Numbered from the stretch's first letter, positions 1 to 7,233 are shown. The stretch is 64,000 nucleotides of DNA from Herbaspirillum sp. Sphag64 (GCF_014192645.1 NZ_JACHYE010000007.1:62001-126000); one strand, 5' to 3'. Translations and numbers: made by a program. The notes: generated by a model from the letters alone, not told the origin.

Positions 1-369
1 GCGCCTTCCTCAACGCTCAAAAGCAGCGTTGCTGCAGCTGTCGAGTCTACGCGCGCCGCCGGGGTTACATACGGGGTCTATGGGCCAACGCTGCTGACGG
101 CTACTGTAGTGATGACGATTACGACATCAACAGCAACTGGCGCGCCTTCGCACTCCGCCGTTGCCGCGATTGTCCAGGCCGCGATTCTGTCCTACATCAA
201 CAGCCTTGCAATGGGCGTATCGCTCCAATACAGCTACCTTGCAACGATTGCCTACAGCGCATCGTCTTACGTGACCAACGTAACCAGCTGGACGCTCAAT
301 GGCGGCACATCTGACCTGACTGCGACCGGCGTGCAGGAAATCAAATCTTCCTCTGTAACGGTGAATTGA
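1..369 (+). CDS. Phage baseplate J-like protein, C-terminal part
   Basis: The frame is open from the first base of the window and ends in TGA at 367-369, so only the last 122 residues of a longer protein are present. The segment around residues 17-40 (R-A-A-G-V then a V-Y-G-P-rich beta strand) resembles the C-terminal domain of baseplate J / Mu gp47-like proteins, which form the baseplate wedge of contractile tails. The next gene starts inside its stop codon (TGATG), as in tightly packed tail operons. The internal ATG at 109 is unlikely to be a real start because the frame is open upstream. The family call is by resemblance only. Confidence 0.6.
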   Translation, partial: APSSTLKSSVAAAVESTRAAGVTYGVYGPTLLTATVVMTITTSTATGAPSHSAVAAIVQAAILSYINSLAMGVSLQYSYLATIAYSASSYVTNVTSWTLNGGTSDLTATGVQEIKSSSVTVN

Positions 370-1052
370 TGGCTACGGGCGACAGCAGCAATATTTTTGC
401 GAGGCTACGCAGTTATCTGCCGGCTGGATGGTTCCCCGATTCTGCGCCGATTCTGGCCGGTGTGCTGTCAGGGATTGCTTCGGTACTCTCGGTCTCATAC
501 GGATTGTTCATCTATGCCAAAGCGCAGACAAGGATTCTGACTGCGACGGACGGGTGGCTTGATCTGATTTCGTATGACTTTTTTGGATCAAATCTGCCGC
601 GAAAGACAGGTGAGACAGACGCGGCTTTCCTGGCGCGCATCCGAGCAAATCTGTTTCAGGAGCGCGCAACGAGAAAGGCCTACACAACTGTTCTGACGAC
701 GCTTACAGGTTATGCGCCAATCATCTTTGAGCCGGCCAACCCATACGATACAGGGGCGATGAATGCTTCCACTTCAGCTGGATTCTGTGGTGTCGGTCGT
801 ATGGGCTCAATTGCAATGCCTTATACGGTGCTGGTCACTGCATACCGGCCAAAGTTGCAAGGCGCATCGATGGGCATGGGATTCGCAGACGCGCCGAAGA
901 TAACGGCAATGAATACGCCACTATCAACCTCATATAACGGATCGCTTTCAAACTACACCAGCGCCGCCAGCGACGCCGACATCTACGCCGCTGTCAATGC
1001 GACTCGGGCCGAAGGAATAACGGCCTGGGTCGCAATCACGAACCACTCATAA
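369..1052 (+). CDS. Phage tail/baseplate protein following the J-like gene
   Basis: This 227-aa protein starts at ATG 369, overlapping the stop of the upstream gene by one base; an in-frame TTG at 366 is an alternative. It sits where Mu-like phages encode gp48 and P2-like phages encode gpI, between the J-like baseplate gene and the fibre. Residues about 65-105 (a W-L-D-L-I motif followed by a charged F-L-A-R-I-R helix) are typical of small baseplate proteins that cap the wedge. The second half is rich in Ala, Ser and Thr. An intrinsic terminator follows 20 bases after the stop. The role is inferred from position more than from recognised domains. Confidence 0.5.
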   Translation: MATGDSSNIFARLRSYLPAGWFPDSAPILAGVLSGIASVLSVSYGLFIYAKAQTRILTATDGWLDLISYDFFGSNLPRKTGETDAAFLARIRANLFQERATRKAYTTVLTTLTGYAPIIFEPANPYDTGAMNASTSAGFCGVGRMGSIAMPYTVLVTAYRPKLQGASMGMGFADAPKITAMNTPLSTSYNGSLSNYTSAASDADIYAAVNATRAEGITAWVAITNHS

Positions 1053-1071
1053 CGCAATACAACCCACTTTG

Positions 1072-1095
1072 AAGCCCGCCTTGAGCGGGCTTTTT
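1072..1095 (+). terminator. Intrinsic terminator after the baseplate genes
   Basis: An 8-bp stem (AAGCCCGC at 1072-1079, GCGGGCTT at 1085-1092) closes a 5-base loop and runs into five T residues. It separates the baseplate genes from the tail fibre gene. Confidence 0.8.
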
Positions 1096-1114
1096 CTATT
1101 GGAGAAATCATTTT

Positions 1115-3091
1115 ATGGATCGCATCGAGACCTACGTCGGGCAATCGATTTTGGAGTGGAATTTCAGCAAGCCGGATCAAAACAAGATGGTCGCCCTGGC
1201 GAAGATGATTTCATTGATGTTTGGCAGCACGACCATGGCAAACGGGCTGGCTTGCACACAGCAAACCGTGGCGACTATGTTCGTCAATATCGGTGCCGGC
1301 GAGATTTACCAGGCCGCGCAACTGGAAGCGACCGCTTGCGGCACTTTGCCAGCCGATACTGCGCACACGATCATGAAGCAGGGCATCGCCTTGGACACAG
1401 TAGTGGTGCCGAACTCCGCGACCGGCGTGACTGCGTTCACCGCGCCAGCGACTTCCGGCCAGTCGATCAATTACCTGATCGAAGCTGCCTATGCAGACTC
1501 TGACGTCAGCATTGATCCAACAACCGGCACAAGCCCTGTCGTACTGCCGTTTTACAACTCGAGCAACCCTCAGTCACCATTGCAGGGACCAGGCGGAACC
1601 AGTGCGACAAGCAACACCTTTAGAAAGGGTATTGTTTCGCTTCAGGTCAAGGCTGGCGCAGCAGCTACAACTGGCTCGCAGACAACCCCGGCACCAGACA
1701 GCGGCTACGTTGGGCTATGGGTGGTTACCGTGGCCTATGGGCAGACTTCGATTACCTCAGCGAACATTGCTGCCTACCCAGGCGCACCAATTTTGCCATC
1801 TTCGATACTGGCATCGCTGCAATCTGGCAACCTGCAATATGGGCAGGATGTCGGCACGACTGCAAACGTGGTGCAGGGCTCGTTTCCACTGCCTCCCGCT
1901 GCACTGGGTGATACCCAGCCTTTCTGGGTCAAGATCAAAAATACCAACACCGGAGCGACTACATTCACTCCGAACGCTGGCGTGATCGCTGCCTCTCCGT
2001 TGGTTGGAGCAGCTCATGCTGCGCTGCAGGGCGGGGAACTCATTGCCAATGGCCGTGCCCTGATTGTGTGGCGTCCGGACATCACATCGTATGTCCTGAT
2101 TGTATGCACTGGCGGCGCAGTGCAGGTTGCCAATGCTACAGCTAGCCAACATGCTGTGACCTTGTCTCAATTGTCAGCTGCAACCGCTGGCCGTCTGCTG
2201 AACATCATCTATTACTCGGTGGTGACTCAGACAGTCACGGCTACGATCGCGAGCCCAGGGGTATTCACTCCCTCGCTTGGCGCGTCCAATATGCCGCGCA
2301 ATGGTTCGCCGATCGTATTCACGACAACAGGCGCGCTGCCAACTGGCATTACAGCGGGAACGACTTATTACGTGGTGAATGCCGGTGCGTCGACGTTTCA
2401 GGTTGCTGCGACAGTTGGTGGCACTCCTATCGTCACCACCGGGTCGCAGTCTGGGACTCACACGATGAGCAACCCGGTATATACCAAGGCAACAAATAAC
2501 CCATCGTTTGTTATCACTGAAGTGTGGGGGGGCGGGGGAGGCTCGGGGGGCATTGTTGGTTCGGCTTGGTCTAGTGGCGGGGGTGGTTCTGCGGGTTACG
2601 CGAGACAGAAAATATTATCTGCAAACTTGCTTGCAACTGAGACGGTTACTGTCGGCGCAGGCGGCACGGCTGGTACCACTTCCGGTACTAATGGCGGCAC
2701 AGGTGGCACGTCGAGTTTCGGATCGCATTCATCTGCGACTGGTGGCGGCGGATCATCTGGCGGCTCCGCTGCGATCTCTGGTAATGGTGCAGGCGGCACT
2801 CCTGGTAGTGGTGTAGGTGGCGACCTTAATTTGACTGGCAATTATGGTCAAAACGGCGTGGGCGCGAACGGCACCTACGGATCGGCCGGTAACGGCGGGG
2901 CAAGTTCATTAGGTGGTGCAGGTTTAGGTTACGGAGCGTCAACTACCGGAGGCGTGGCCCAATTACAAGGTGCAGGTTCGTCTGCAGCGCCGGGTTCCGG
3001 TTCCGGAGCGGGCGGGTCTTGCTCATTAGGCACTGCGGAAACAGGTGCGACGGGCGGCTCTGGTCTGGCCATCGTTTACGAATACGCATAA
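1115..3091 (+). CDS. Phage tail fibre protein with glycine-rich C-terminal domain
   Basis: This 658-aa protein begins at ATG 1115 with GGAG about 10 bases upstream. Residues 1-100 form a conserved-looking base (M-D-R-I-E-T-Y start). Residues 100-340 are Ser/Thr/Ala-rich and beta-prone. From about residue 465 a W-G-G-G-G-G-S motif opens a 190-residue domain that is extremely rich in Gly, Ser, Ala and Thr, ending in A-I-V-Y-E-Y-A. Such glycine-rich ends occur in phage fibres and adhesins that contact the host receptor, some of which fold as polyglycine-II bundles; that fold is inferred here. The gene is flanked by a terminator upstream and a small DUF4376 gene downstream, the usual fibre-plus-partner arrangement. 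Confidence 0.72.
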   Translation: MDRIETYVGQSILEWNFSKPDQNKMVALAKMISLMFGSTTMANGLACTQQTVATMFVNIGAGEIYQAAQLEATACGTLPADTAHTIMKQGIALDTVVVPNSATGVTAFTAPATSGQSINYLIEAAYADSDVSIDPTTGTSPVVLPFYNSSNPQSPLQGPGGTSATSNTFRKGIVSLQVKAGAAATTGSQTTPAPDSGYVGLWVVTVAYGQTSITSANIAAYPGAPILPSSILASLQSGNLQYGQDVGTTANVVQGSFPLPPAALGDTQPFWVKIKNTNTGATTFTPNAGVIAASPLVGAAHAALQGGELIANGRALIVWRPDITSYVLIVCTGGAVQVANATASQHAVTLSQLSAATAGRLLNIIYYSVVTQTVTATIASPGVFTPSLGASNMPRNGSPIVFTTTGALPTGITAGTTYYVVNAGASTFQVAATVGGTPIVTTGSQSGTHTMSNPVYTKATNNPSFVITEVWGGGGGSGGIVGSAWSSGGGGSAGYARQKILSANLLATETVTVGAGGTAGTTSGTNGGTGGTSSFGSHSSATGGGGSSGGSAAISGNGAGGTPGSGVGGDLNLTGNYGQNGVGANGTYGSAGNGGASSLGGAGLGYGASTTGGVAQLQGAGSSAAPGSGSGAGGSCSLGTAETGATGGSGLAIVYEYA

Positions 3092-3099
3092 GGATAATC

Positions 3100-3621
3100 A
3101 TGACAACAATGGCACGCATCCAAAATGGAATAGTAGTCGAAATGTTGACGGCGGACCCATTCCCACCATTCAATCCTGCCTTGACATGGGTGGAGTGCGA
3201 CAGCACGGTGCAGGTAGGCGATATCTATGATGGGACAAATTTTTCGGCGCCCACGGTCACTTTGGCCGCAGCTCAATCCTCACAGATCGGAATTATCGTA
3301 GCCGCATACCAGTCTGCTATTTCAACCCCTGTCAGCTTCACAACCGCTGGCGGCGTGACAAAGACATTCCAGGCCGACAGCAACAGTCAAGATCTGCTGG
3401 TCACCGCGGTAGCAGGGTATAACGCGCAGAAGGCTGTCCCAACAGGTTTTTACTGGAAGTCGGCAGACAATACGCAGGTGCCGTTCACGCTCGCGGATCT
3501 CAATGGACTGTCTGCAGCGATGTTGGCACAGGGCTGGACAGCCTTCCAGCATCTGACCACGCTCAAAGCGCAGGTCGCAGCCGCAACGACTGTCGCCGCT
3601 GTTCAGGCCATCGTCTGGTAA
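3100..3621 (+). CDS. DUF4376-type tail fibre partner protein
   Basis: The ATG at 3100 is preceded by AAGGA at 3090-3094 and lies 8 bases after the fibre stop; the frame is open further upstream, but only this start has a ribosome site. The 173-aa product ends in a DUF4376-like domain (about residues 85-173): a conserved W-K-S-A-D-N-T turn, an L-A-D-L-N-G-L helix, and a terminal repeat of T-x-V-A-A-V-Q-A-I-x-W type. DUF4376 proteins are common directly behind phage tail fibres and may act in fibre assembly or adhesion; that function is not shown here. Confidence 0.68.
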   Translation: MTTMARIQNGIVVEMLTADPFPPFNPALTWVECDSTVQVGDIYDGTNFSAPTVTLAAAQSSQIGIIVAAYQSAISTPVSFTTAGGVTKTFQADSNSQDLLVTAVAGYNAQKAVPTGFYWKSADNTQVPFTLADLNGLSAAMLAQGWTAFQHLTTLKAQVAAATTVAAVQAIVW

Positions 3622-3648
3622 CACCCGCTCCACCATATCAAGTCTAGG

Positions 3649-3695
3649 CCACCTTCGAGGTGGTTTTTTTACGCCCGCTGCGCGCGGGCTTTTTT
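3649..3695 (+). terminator. Two tandem intrinsic terminators
   Basis: First hairpin: CCACCT (3649-3654), AGGTGG (3658-3663), then seven T. Second hairpin: GCCCGC (3673-3678), GCGGGC (3684-3689), then six T. Together they should strongly isolate the tail module from the lysis module. Confidence 0.8.
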
Positions 3696-3710
3696 ACGCC
3701 TGGAGCAAAC

Positions 3711-4076
3711 ATGCCAATCATCAAACACCTGATCGACGCGTCTCAGGGTAAGCATCCACTTGGGGCAGCGCGGTCAGGAAAGTGGCCGACTGTACGCAAG
3801 AAGCACCTTGAGGACAACCCATGCTGCGCCGTTTGCGGCGGCACTGAGTCGCTGGAGGTTCATCACATCCGGCCTTTTCATCTTCATCCTGATCTTGAAT
3901 TGGATCCAGCCAATCTAGTCACGCTTTGCGAAGCGAAGAAAGACGGCGTGAACTGCCATCTCTTTGTCGGCCATCTAGGCAATTTCCGCAGTTTCAATGT
4001 CGACGTCGTGGCAGACGCTGCAGCTTGGGCCGAGAAGATCGCGCACCGGCCTCTGCATGAGGAGGCAACCGCATGA
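3711..4076 (+). CDS. HNH endonuclease-like protein
   Basis: The chosen ATG at 3711 has GGAGC 5 bases upstream (3702-3706); a longer reading from 3660 would run through the terminator and is rejected. The 121-aa product has a C-x2-C pair (C-A-V-C, about residue 40), then H-H-I about 15 residues later, an N-L-V-T-L-C segment and a second C-H pair. This is the beta-beta-alpha-metal fold of HNH nucleases with a structural zinc site. HNH genes in phages usually sit beside the terminase; here it lies between the tail and lysis genes and overlaps the next gene by 4 bases (ATGA). It may assist packaging or be a cargo nuclease. Confidence 0.75.
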   Translation: MPIIKHLIDASQGKHPLGAARSGKWPTVRKKHLEDNPCCAVCGGTESLEVHHIRPFHLHPDLELDPANLVTLCEAKKDGVNCHLFVGHLGNFRSFNVDVVADAAAWAEKIAHRPLHEEATA

Positions 4077-4354
4077 TTGACCTGGAAACTATCAAGTTGG
4101 TGGTCGAATTGCTAGTCGCCATTTTTGTGGCCCCGTTGGCCTGTGTTCTTTGGTGGATGCTGCGCAAGCTGGTCGCTGATGTCCGCGATCTGGAGCGCGC
4201 GCTGGCTGATTACAAGCTGCACGTGTCCGAGAATTTCAGCACAAAAAATGACCTCACCAAAGCGATTGAACAGTTCAGTCGCTCTGTTGATGCCGTTTTC
4301 ATGAAGCTGGAGCGCATCGAGGACAAGCTAGATATGAAGGCGGACAAGCCATGA
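4073..4354 (+). CDS. Small membrane protein with coiled coil, lysis module
   Basis: The 93-aa product has one strongly hydrophobic segment (about residues 8-30, ending in W-W-M-L) followed by a charged helical region predicted as a coiled coil to the C-terminus (R-K-L-V-A-D-V-R-D-L-E-R pattern). It overlaps its upstream and downstream neighbours by 4 bases each, so the three genes are probably translationally coupled. Placement just before the endolysin suggests a holin-like or spanin-like accessory role, but the single membrane segment and absence of a recognised family leave this open. Confidence 0.5.
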   Translation: MIDLETIKLVVELLVAIFVAPLACVLWWMLRKLVADVRDLERALADYKLHVSENFSTKNDLTKAIEQFSRSVDAVFMKLERIEDKLDMKADKP

Positions 4355-4806
4355 ATCCAAAGGACTTCATCGCGAAAATCGCACCGGGCGCGCAGGCATG
4401 CATGCGCGATACAAAGATCCCGGCCAGCTTCACGATCGCGCAGGCCGCGCTTGAGTCAGGCTGGGGTGCCAAGGCGCCTGGCAATAACCTGTTCGGGATC
4501 AAGGCTGATCCTTCGTGGCATGGCCCGACAGTGGACTTCAGCACGCATGAGGTGGTCGCCGGCAAGTCGGTGCCGTTGGTCGACAAATTCCGGGCATATC
4601 CGGATTGGGGCGCCTGCCTGCTGGACCATGCGAAGTTCCTGACAACGAACAAGCGATATGCGCCAGCGTTCATGCACTCGGATAACGCTGAACAGTTCAC
4701 GTTGGCCGTCGCTGCCGCTGGTTACGCCACCGATCCTCAGTACGCGACCAAGATCATTGCTGAAATCCGTTCTCGCAACCTGATGCAGTACGACTTACCG
4801 GCGTAG
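4351..4806 (+). CDS. Phage endolysin, glucosaminidase domain
   Basis: The 151-aa protein is essentially one glucosaminidase (FlgJ/LytG-like) domain that cleaves the peptidoglycan glycan chain. Visible features are the A-Q-A-A-L-E-S-G-W-G motif with the catalytic Glu near residue 36, N-N-L-F-G-I-K about residue 50, a F-R-A-Y-P-D-W segment, and the terminal G-Y-A-T-D-P-Q-Y-A-T-K-I-I motif typical of the family. There is no signal peptide, so export would need a holin, in keeping with the neighbouring membrane protein. The length matches single-domain phage lysozymes of this class. Confidence 0.86.
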   Translation: MNPKDFIAKIAPGAQACMRDTKIPASFTIAQAALESGWGAKAPGNNLFGIKADPSWHGPTVDFSTHEVVAGKSVPLVDKFRAYPDWGACLLDHAKFLTTNKRYAPAFMHSDNAEQFTLAVAAAGYATDPQYATKIIAEIRSRNLMQYDLPA

Positions 4807-4807
4807 A

Positions 4808-5230
4808 TCAGAAAAAAACAGAGGTGCCAACGGAGAACCGTGCGCTGAGTTCTCTGATTTGACGCGTATTCAATTCGCGTTTTCCGTTCAGTATTTCCGA
4901 TACAACACCTTGCGACCCGATCTCTGGGAGATCTGATTGAGAAAGGCGATGTTCATCCATAAGAAATCGAAGTGCATCAGCTGGAGTTACTGATTTGGGA
5001 GGATAATTTTGATCCTCATATTCTCCGATCAATGTTCCGAGGATATCCACTAGATTAGCGAGAGCATGATTCTCTTCTCCAGCGCCAATATCTAGCAGTT
5101 GGTTTAACGATGACACGGCATTGTTGTAGTCACCCTCACTTCGGATGGCGCTCAATGGGATTACAGACGACAAAGCCACGAAGTGAGTGGTGACATCTTC
5201 AATCACTCGCTTTTCTATTAGGGCTTCCAT
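4808..5230 (-). CDS. higA: HigA-type antitoxin with C-terminal HTH
   Basis: The 140-aa product has an acidic N-terminal half and a C-terminal XRE-type helix-turn-helix (about residues 92-135: M-D-E-H-R-L-S-Q-S-D-L-P through I-L-N-G-K-R-E-L-N). It overlaps the 3' end of the toxin gene by 13 bases and is transcribed after it, the toxin-first order typical of higBA. The protein should bind and neutralise HigB and repress the operon. The gene ends two bases from the convergent endolysin stop, so the pair sits backwards inside the lysis module. Confidence 0.78.
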   Translation of the reverse strand: MEALIEKRVIEDVTTHFVALSSVIPLSAIRSEGDYNNAVSSLNQLLDIGAGEENHALANLVDILGTLIGEYEDQNYPPKSVTPADALRFLMDEHRLSQSDLPEIGSQGVVSEILNGKRELNTRQIRELSARFSVGTSVFF

Positions 5231-5499
5231 TTGTCGTACTCCTTGTGGGTGAAAACGTGCCGGATATACAGCTTCTGAACGTTGAAGTGAATGGCGGCGA
5301 CGATTCGGTATTTGTTGCCGCCAATATCAAAGACGTAAAACGCATTTACTTTATCGGTGGCATTGAATACCGCCTTGAGTTCCGAATAATTTGCAAACGT
5401 GCGGGATTGAATGATTTTACGCCAAGCTTGCATTGGGGCGTCAGCCGCTTGATGGACGGCAGAAAAGTCAGTCAATGCTTTGTTGGATATTATTCGCAT
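5218..5499 (-). CDS. higB: HigB-type toxin, RelE-like mRNA interferase
   Basis: The 93-aa protein matches the HigB toxin family along its length: an N-terminal helix, W-R-K-I-I near residue 26, A-N-Y-S-E-L-K, the strand V-F-D-I-G-G-N-K-Y-R-I-V-A, and the family-typical ending Y-I-R-H-V-F-T-H-K-E-Y-D-K-W. Such toxins cleave ribosome-associated mRNA. It is the first gene of a two-gene operon opposed to the phage lysis genes, so it would be expressed in the lysogen independently of late phage transcription. It may stabilise the prophage or act in phage defence. Confidence 0.86.
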   Translation of the reverse strand: MRIISNKALTDFSAVHQAADAPMQAWRKIIQSRTFANYSELKAVFNATDKVNAFYVFDIGGNKYRIVAAIHFNVQKLYIRHVFTHKEYDKWKP

Positions 5500-5604
5500 A
5501 CATTTAGTTTATCTCAATTTGAGATATTTGCAACTGAGCGTTGTATTTCTTGGGCCTTAGAGGTTAATGAAGATATGTAACTAGCATTTGTAACAACACA
5601 AACG

Positions 5605-5627
5605 AACCTGCTTCGGCGGGTTTTTTT
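5605..5627 (+). terminator. Intrinsic terminator before the holin-like gene
   Basis: Stem AACCTGC (5605-5611) pairs with GCGGGTT (5616-5622), with one T-G pair, around a stable TTCG tetraloop, followed by a T run to 5627. It lies upstream of the next plus-strand gene and would end read-through from the lysis genes. Confidence 0.72.
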
Positions 5628-5648
5628 ACATCTAAAGAAAGGGTTGAT

Positions 5649-5873
5649 ATGTCCAGAAACACCTTGCTGTTCTTGGGGGCCATCGTGGCCGTTGTGGCCG
5701 GATTGCTGGTGTCTTACTTTCCGCCGCCGCAGAACGCCGTTGCCATTTGGTCGATGGTGAGCATGTTCATTGGCTACGGTATTCGCGATCTGTTCGGAGC
5801 TGACAAGCCGCCGTCGCCACCACCGGCTGCGCCAGTTACTCCAGATCTTGTTGCGCCAGCAGCGAAACAGTAA
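5649..5873 (+). CDS. Holin-like small membrane protein
   Basis: The 74-aa product starts at ATG 5649 with AAAGGG about 7 bases upstream. It has two hydrophobic segments (about residues 5-24 and 30-48) joined by a short P-P-P-Q-N turn, followed by a proline-rich tail (S-P-P-P-A-A-P). Two close membrane spans and a short polar tail fit class II holins, but no family signature is evident. Position between the endolysin and a lipoprotein supports a role in lysis. Confidence 0.5.
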   Translation: MSRNTLLFLGAIVAVVAGLLVSYFPPPQNAVAIWSMVSMFIGYGIRDLFGADKPPSPPPAAPVTPDLVAPAAKQ

Positions 5874-5926
5874 TACCCGCAGCACCTCCCGGCCATTCCG
5901 GCCAAACTTCTCCAATAGGAACGACC

Positions 5927-6334
5927 ATGAAACGTCTCGCCATTCTGGCGGCGATTGCCGCTGCCTGCTTGCTTTCCGCTTGCGCCTCGACATCTGCTCC
6001 AAAAACACCAGCTCAGACCGTGGCGGATCTTGCCGCCCAGGTACAGAAGGCCTGCGCCGTGGTTCAGCCGACCATCGTATCACTGCAGGCGCAATCGGCC
6101 AGCCTGACCGCTGATGAAGTAGCGGATTTGGGCAAGGCCGCCGATTTGGCCACCAAGGTCTGCACGGCAAGTGCCGCGACCGTTCCGACGACCACAGTCG
6201 ATTTAGTGCAAACGGCTTTCCCTGTGGTGATCAAACTCGTCAATGCGGCGCCGTTGCCTCTAGATGATAAGGCTGCAGCTTCGCTGGCACTGACTGCCGC
6301 GCAGATTGCCCTATCGGCCGCACTGGCGCAGTAG
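5927..6334 (+). CDS. Prophage-encoded lipoprotein
   Basis: The 135-aa product starts at ATG 5927, with AATAGGAA about 5-12 bases upstream. A signal peptide of 19 residues ends in a lipobox (L-L-S-A-C), predicting lipidation at Cys19. The mature part is Ala/Val/Thr-rich and predicted helical, with two further Cys near residues 43 and 85. It is longer than an Rz1 spanin subunit and is not proline-rich, so it is not confidently an Rz1. It could be a lysis accessory or a superinfection-related surface lipoprotein. Confidence 0.6.
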   Translation: MKRLAILAAIAAACLLSACASTSAPKTPAQTVADLAAQVQKACAVVQPTIVSLQAQSASLTADEVADLGKAADLATKVCTASAATVPTTTVDLVQTAFPVVIKLVNAAPLPLDDKAAASLALTAAQIALSAALAQ

Positions 6335-6338
6335 CATC

Positions 6339-6761
6339 ATGAGTCAGTTCCTGACAGAGCTGGTTACTGAGTGCATCGATGACCTGGCAGCATCGGGGCG
6401 GGGCATCTGGCGCATCGTGGAGCCGCTGGTGTATCAGTCGGACGTGCTCGGCAAGACGATCGTAGTTGAGCCCGGCTTTCTGACGGATTACGCGAGCGTG
6501 CCGCGTCTGCCACTGGCATACCTGCTCTTTGGTGACACCAGCCATATCGCCGCCGTCATTCACGACTGGCTATTCCACCATCACGAGGTCTGCGACGAGC
6601 CGACCGCCAATCTTGTGCTGTTGGAAGCATCGAGGGCGGAGGGCATCCCGGCGTGGCGGCGACTCGGCATCTACCTGGGCGTTAAGATCGGCGGTCGTTC
6701 CTCGTGGGAGGAGGACGGGCTCGGCAATGGTCACTCAATTATTGCTGGCAGGGTAGTGTAG
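6339..6761 (+). CDS. DUF1353 family phage protein
   Basis: The 140-aa product starts at ATG 6339, four bases after the lipoprotein stop; the frame is open to 6306 but that would overlap the previous gene. The conserved core is visible: V-E-P-G-F-L-T-D-Y-A-S-V-P-R (about residues 44-57) followed by A-A-V-I-H-D-W-L-F, then a helix and a R-L-G-I-Y-L-G-V segment. DUF1353 proteins are frequent in the lysis/late region of tailed phages; their function is unknown. The gene is the last ordinary phage gene before the prophage edge. Confidence 0.78.
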   Translation: MSQFLTELVTECIDDLAASGRGIWRIVEPLVYQSDVLGKTIVVEPGFLTDYASVPRLPLAYLLFGDTSHIAAVIHDWLFHHHEVCDEPTANLVLLEASRAEGIPAWRRLGIYLGVKIGGRSSWEEDGLGNGHSIIAGRVV

Positions 6762-6782
6762 CCGTGATCATGGGATGCGCTA

Positions 6783-6802
6783 TACTGTTTAAATATACAG
6801 TA
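6783..6802 (+). promoter_or_regulatory. LexA (SOS) box upstream of the 77-aa orphan
   Basis: TACTGTTTAAATATACAGTA matches the classical LexA operator closely: CTGT (6785-6788), eight A/T bases, ACAG (6797-6800). The inverted repeat extends to 9-bp arms (6780-6788 and 6797-6805). It ends only 6 bases before the ATG of the next gene, so LexA binding would cover its promoter or start site. Confidence 0.87.
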
Positions 6803-6811
6803 TAGTTTCCC

Positions 6812-7045
6812 ATGAAAAAGCTACGTCAGCCCATCCGCCAAGATCGCCTCAAGGAACTCGCCAGGTCAAATCCTGAGCCGGTGGTGCAGGAGCTTTTGTG
6901 GGAAATTCTGCGTTTGCAGTGGATGCTTGACCAAGACCGGCAAGATATCGAATTGATCCGGCAGGCTTGGACGGAGGAGGTCGGCGGGAGCCTGGTAGCC
7001 ATCCATGTCATGCGTTCGAGGCTGATTGGGGAGACGGGGAAATAG
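6812..7045 (+). CDS. Orphan 77-aa protein under SOS control
   Basis: I do not recognise this family. The product is basic at the N-terminus (M-K-K-L-R-Q-P-I-R-Q), then largely helical and charged (L-L-W-E-I-L-R-L-Q-W-M-L-D-Q-D-R), with no signal peptide or membrane segment. The ATG at 6812 lacks a clear Shine-Dalgarno sequence. A TATAGT at 6801-6806 could place the transcript start almost on the ATG, making a leaderless message; this is inference. The near-perfect LexA box just upstream is the main evidence that the gene is real. It lies between the last phage gene and tRNA-Ser, so it may be prophage cargo or an SOS effector. Confidence 0.62.
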   Translation: MKKLRQPIRQDRLKELARSNPEPVVQELLWEILRLQWMLDQDRQDIELIRQAWTEEVGGSLVAIHVMRSRLIGETGK

Positions 7046-7106
7046 GGGGCGATTTCTATGTTTACGGCAGTTTTAATAGCACAGTGCCGTTTGAATAGCA
7101 CAAATG

Positions 7107-7132
7107 AAAAAGGCTCCCGGTCTGGGAGCCTT
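7107..7132 (-). terminator. Terminator of tRNA-Ser
   Basis: AAGGCTCCC (7110-7118) and GGGAGCCTT (7124-7132) form a 9-bp stem with a 5-base loop. On the minus strand the stem is followed by five T residues, as expected for the end of the tRNA transcript. Confidence 0.8.
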
Positions 7133-7142
7133 ATCTACAGCT

Positions 7143-7233
7143 TGGCGGAGAGAGGGGGATTCGAACCCCCGATAGGCTATTAACCTATACACGCTTTCCA
7201 GGCGTGCGACTTCAACCACTCATCCATCTCTCC
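7143..7233 (-). tRNA. tRNA-Ser(GGA)
   Basis: On the minus strand the sequence folds as a class II tRNA: acceptor stem GGAGAGA, T-arm with GGTTCGAATCC, a long variable arm, anticodon loop CTGGAAA with anticodon GGA, and an encoded CCA end (7143-7145). The 3' end faces the prophage, which is where tRNA-targeting integrases recombine. Confidence 0.95.

Noticed and set aside
1069..1985. Overlapping open frames inside the tail fibre gene
   Set aside because: They overlap the long fibre frame, which has the ribosome site and sensible composition; these are out-of-frame readings.
2520..3060. Glycine-coding stretch as a tandem DNA repeat array
   Set aside because: The DNA is GGT/GGC-rich but lacks a fixed repeat unit; the pattern follows from the glycine-rich protein.
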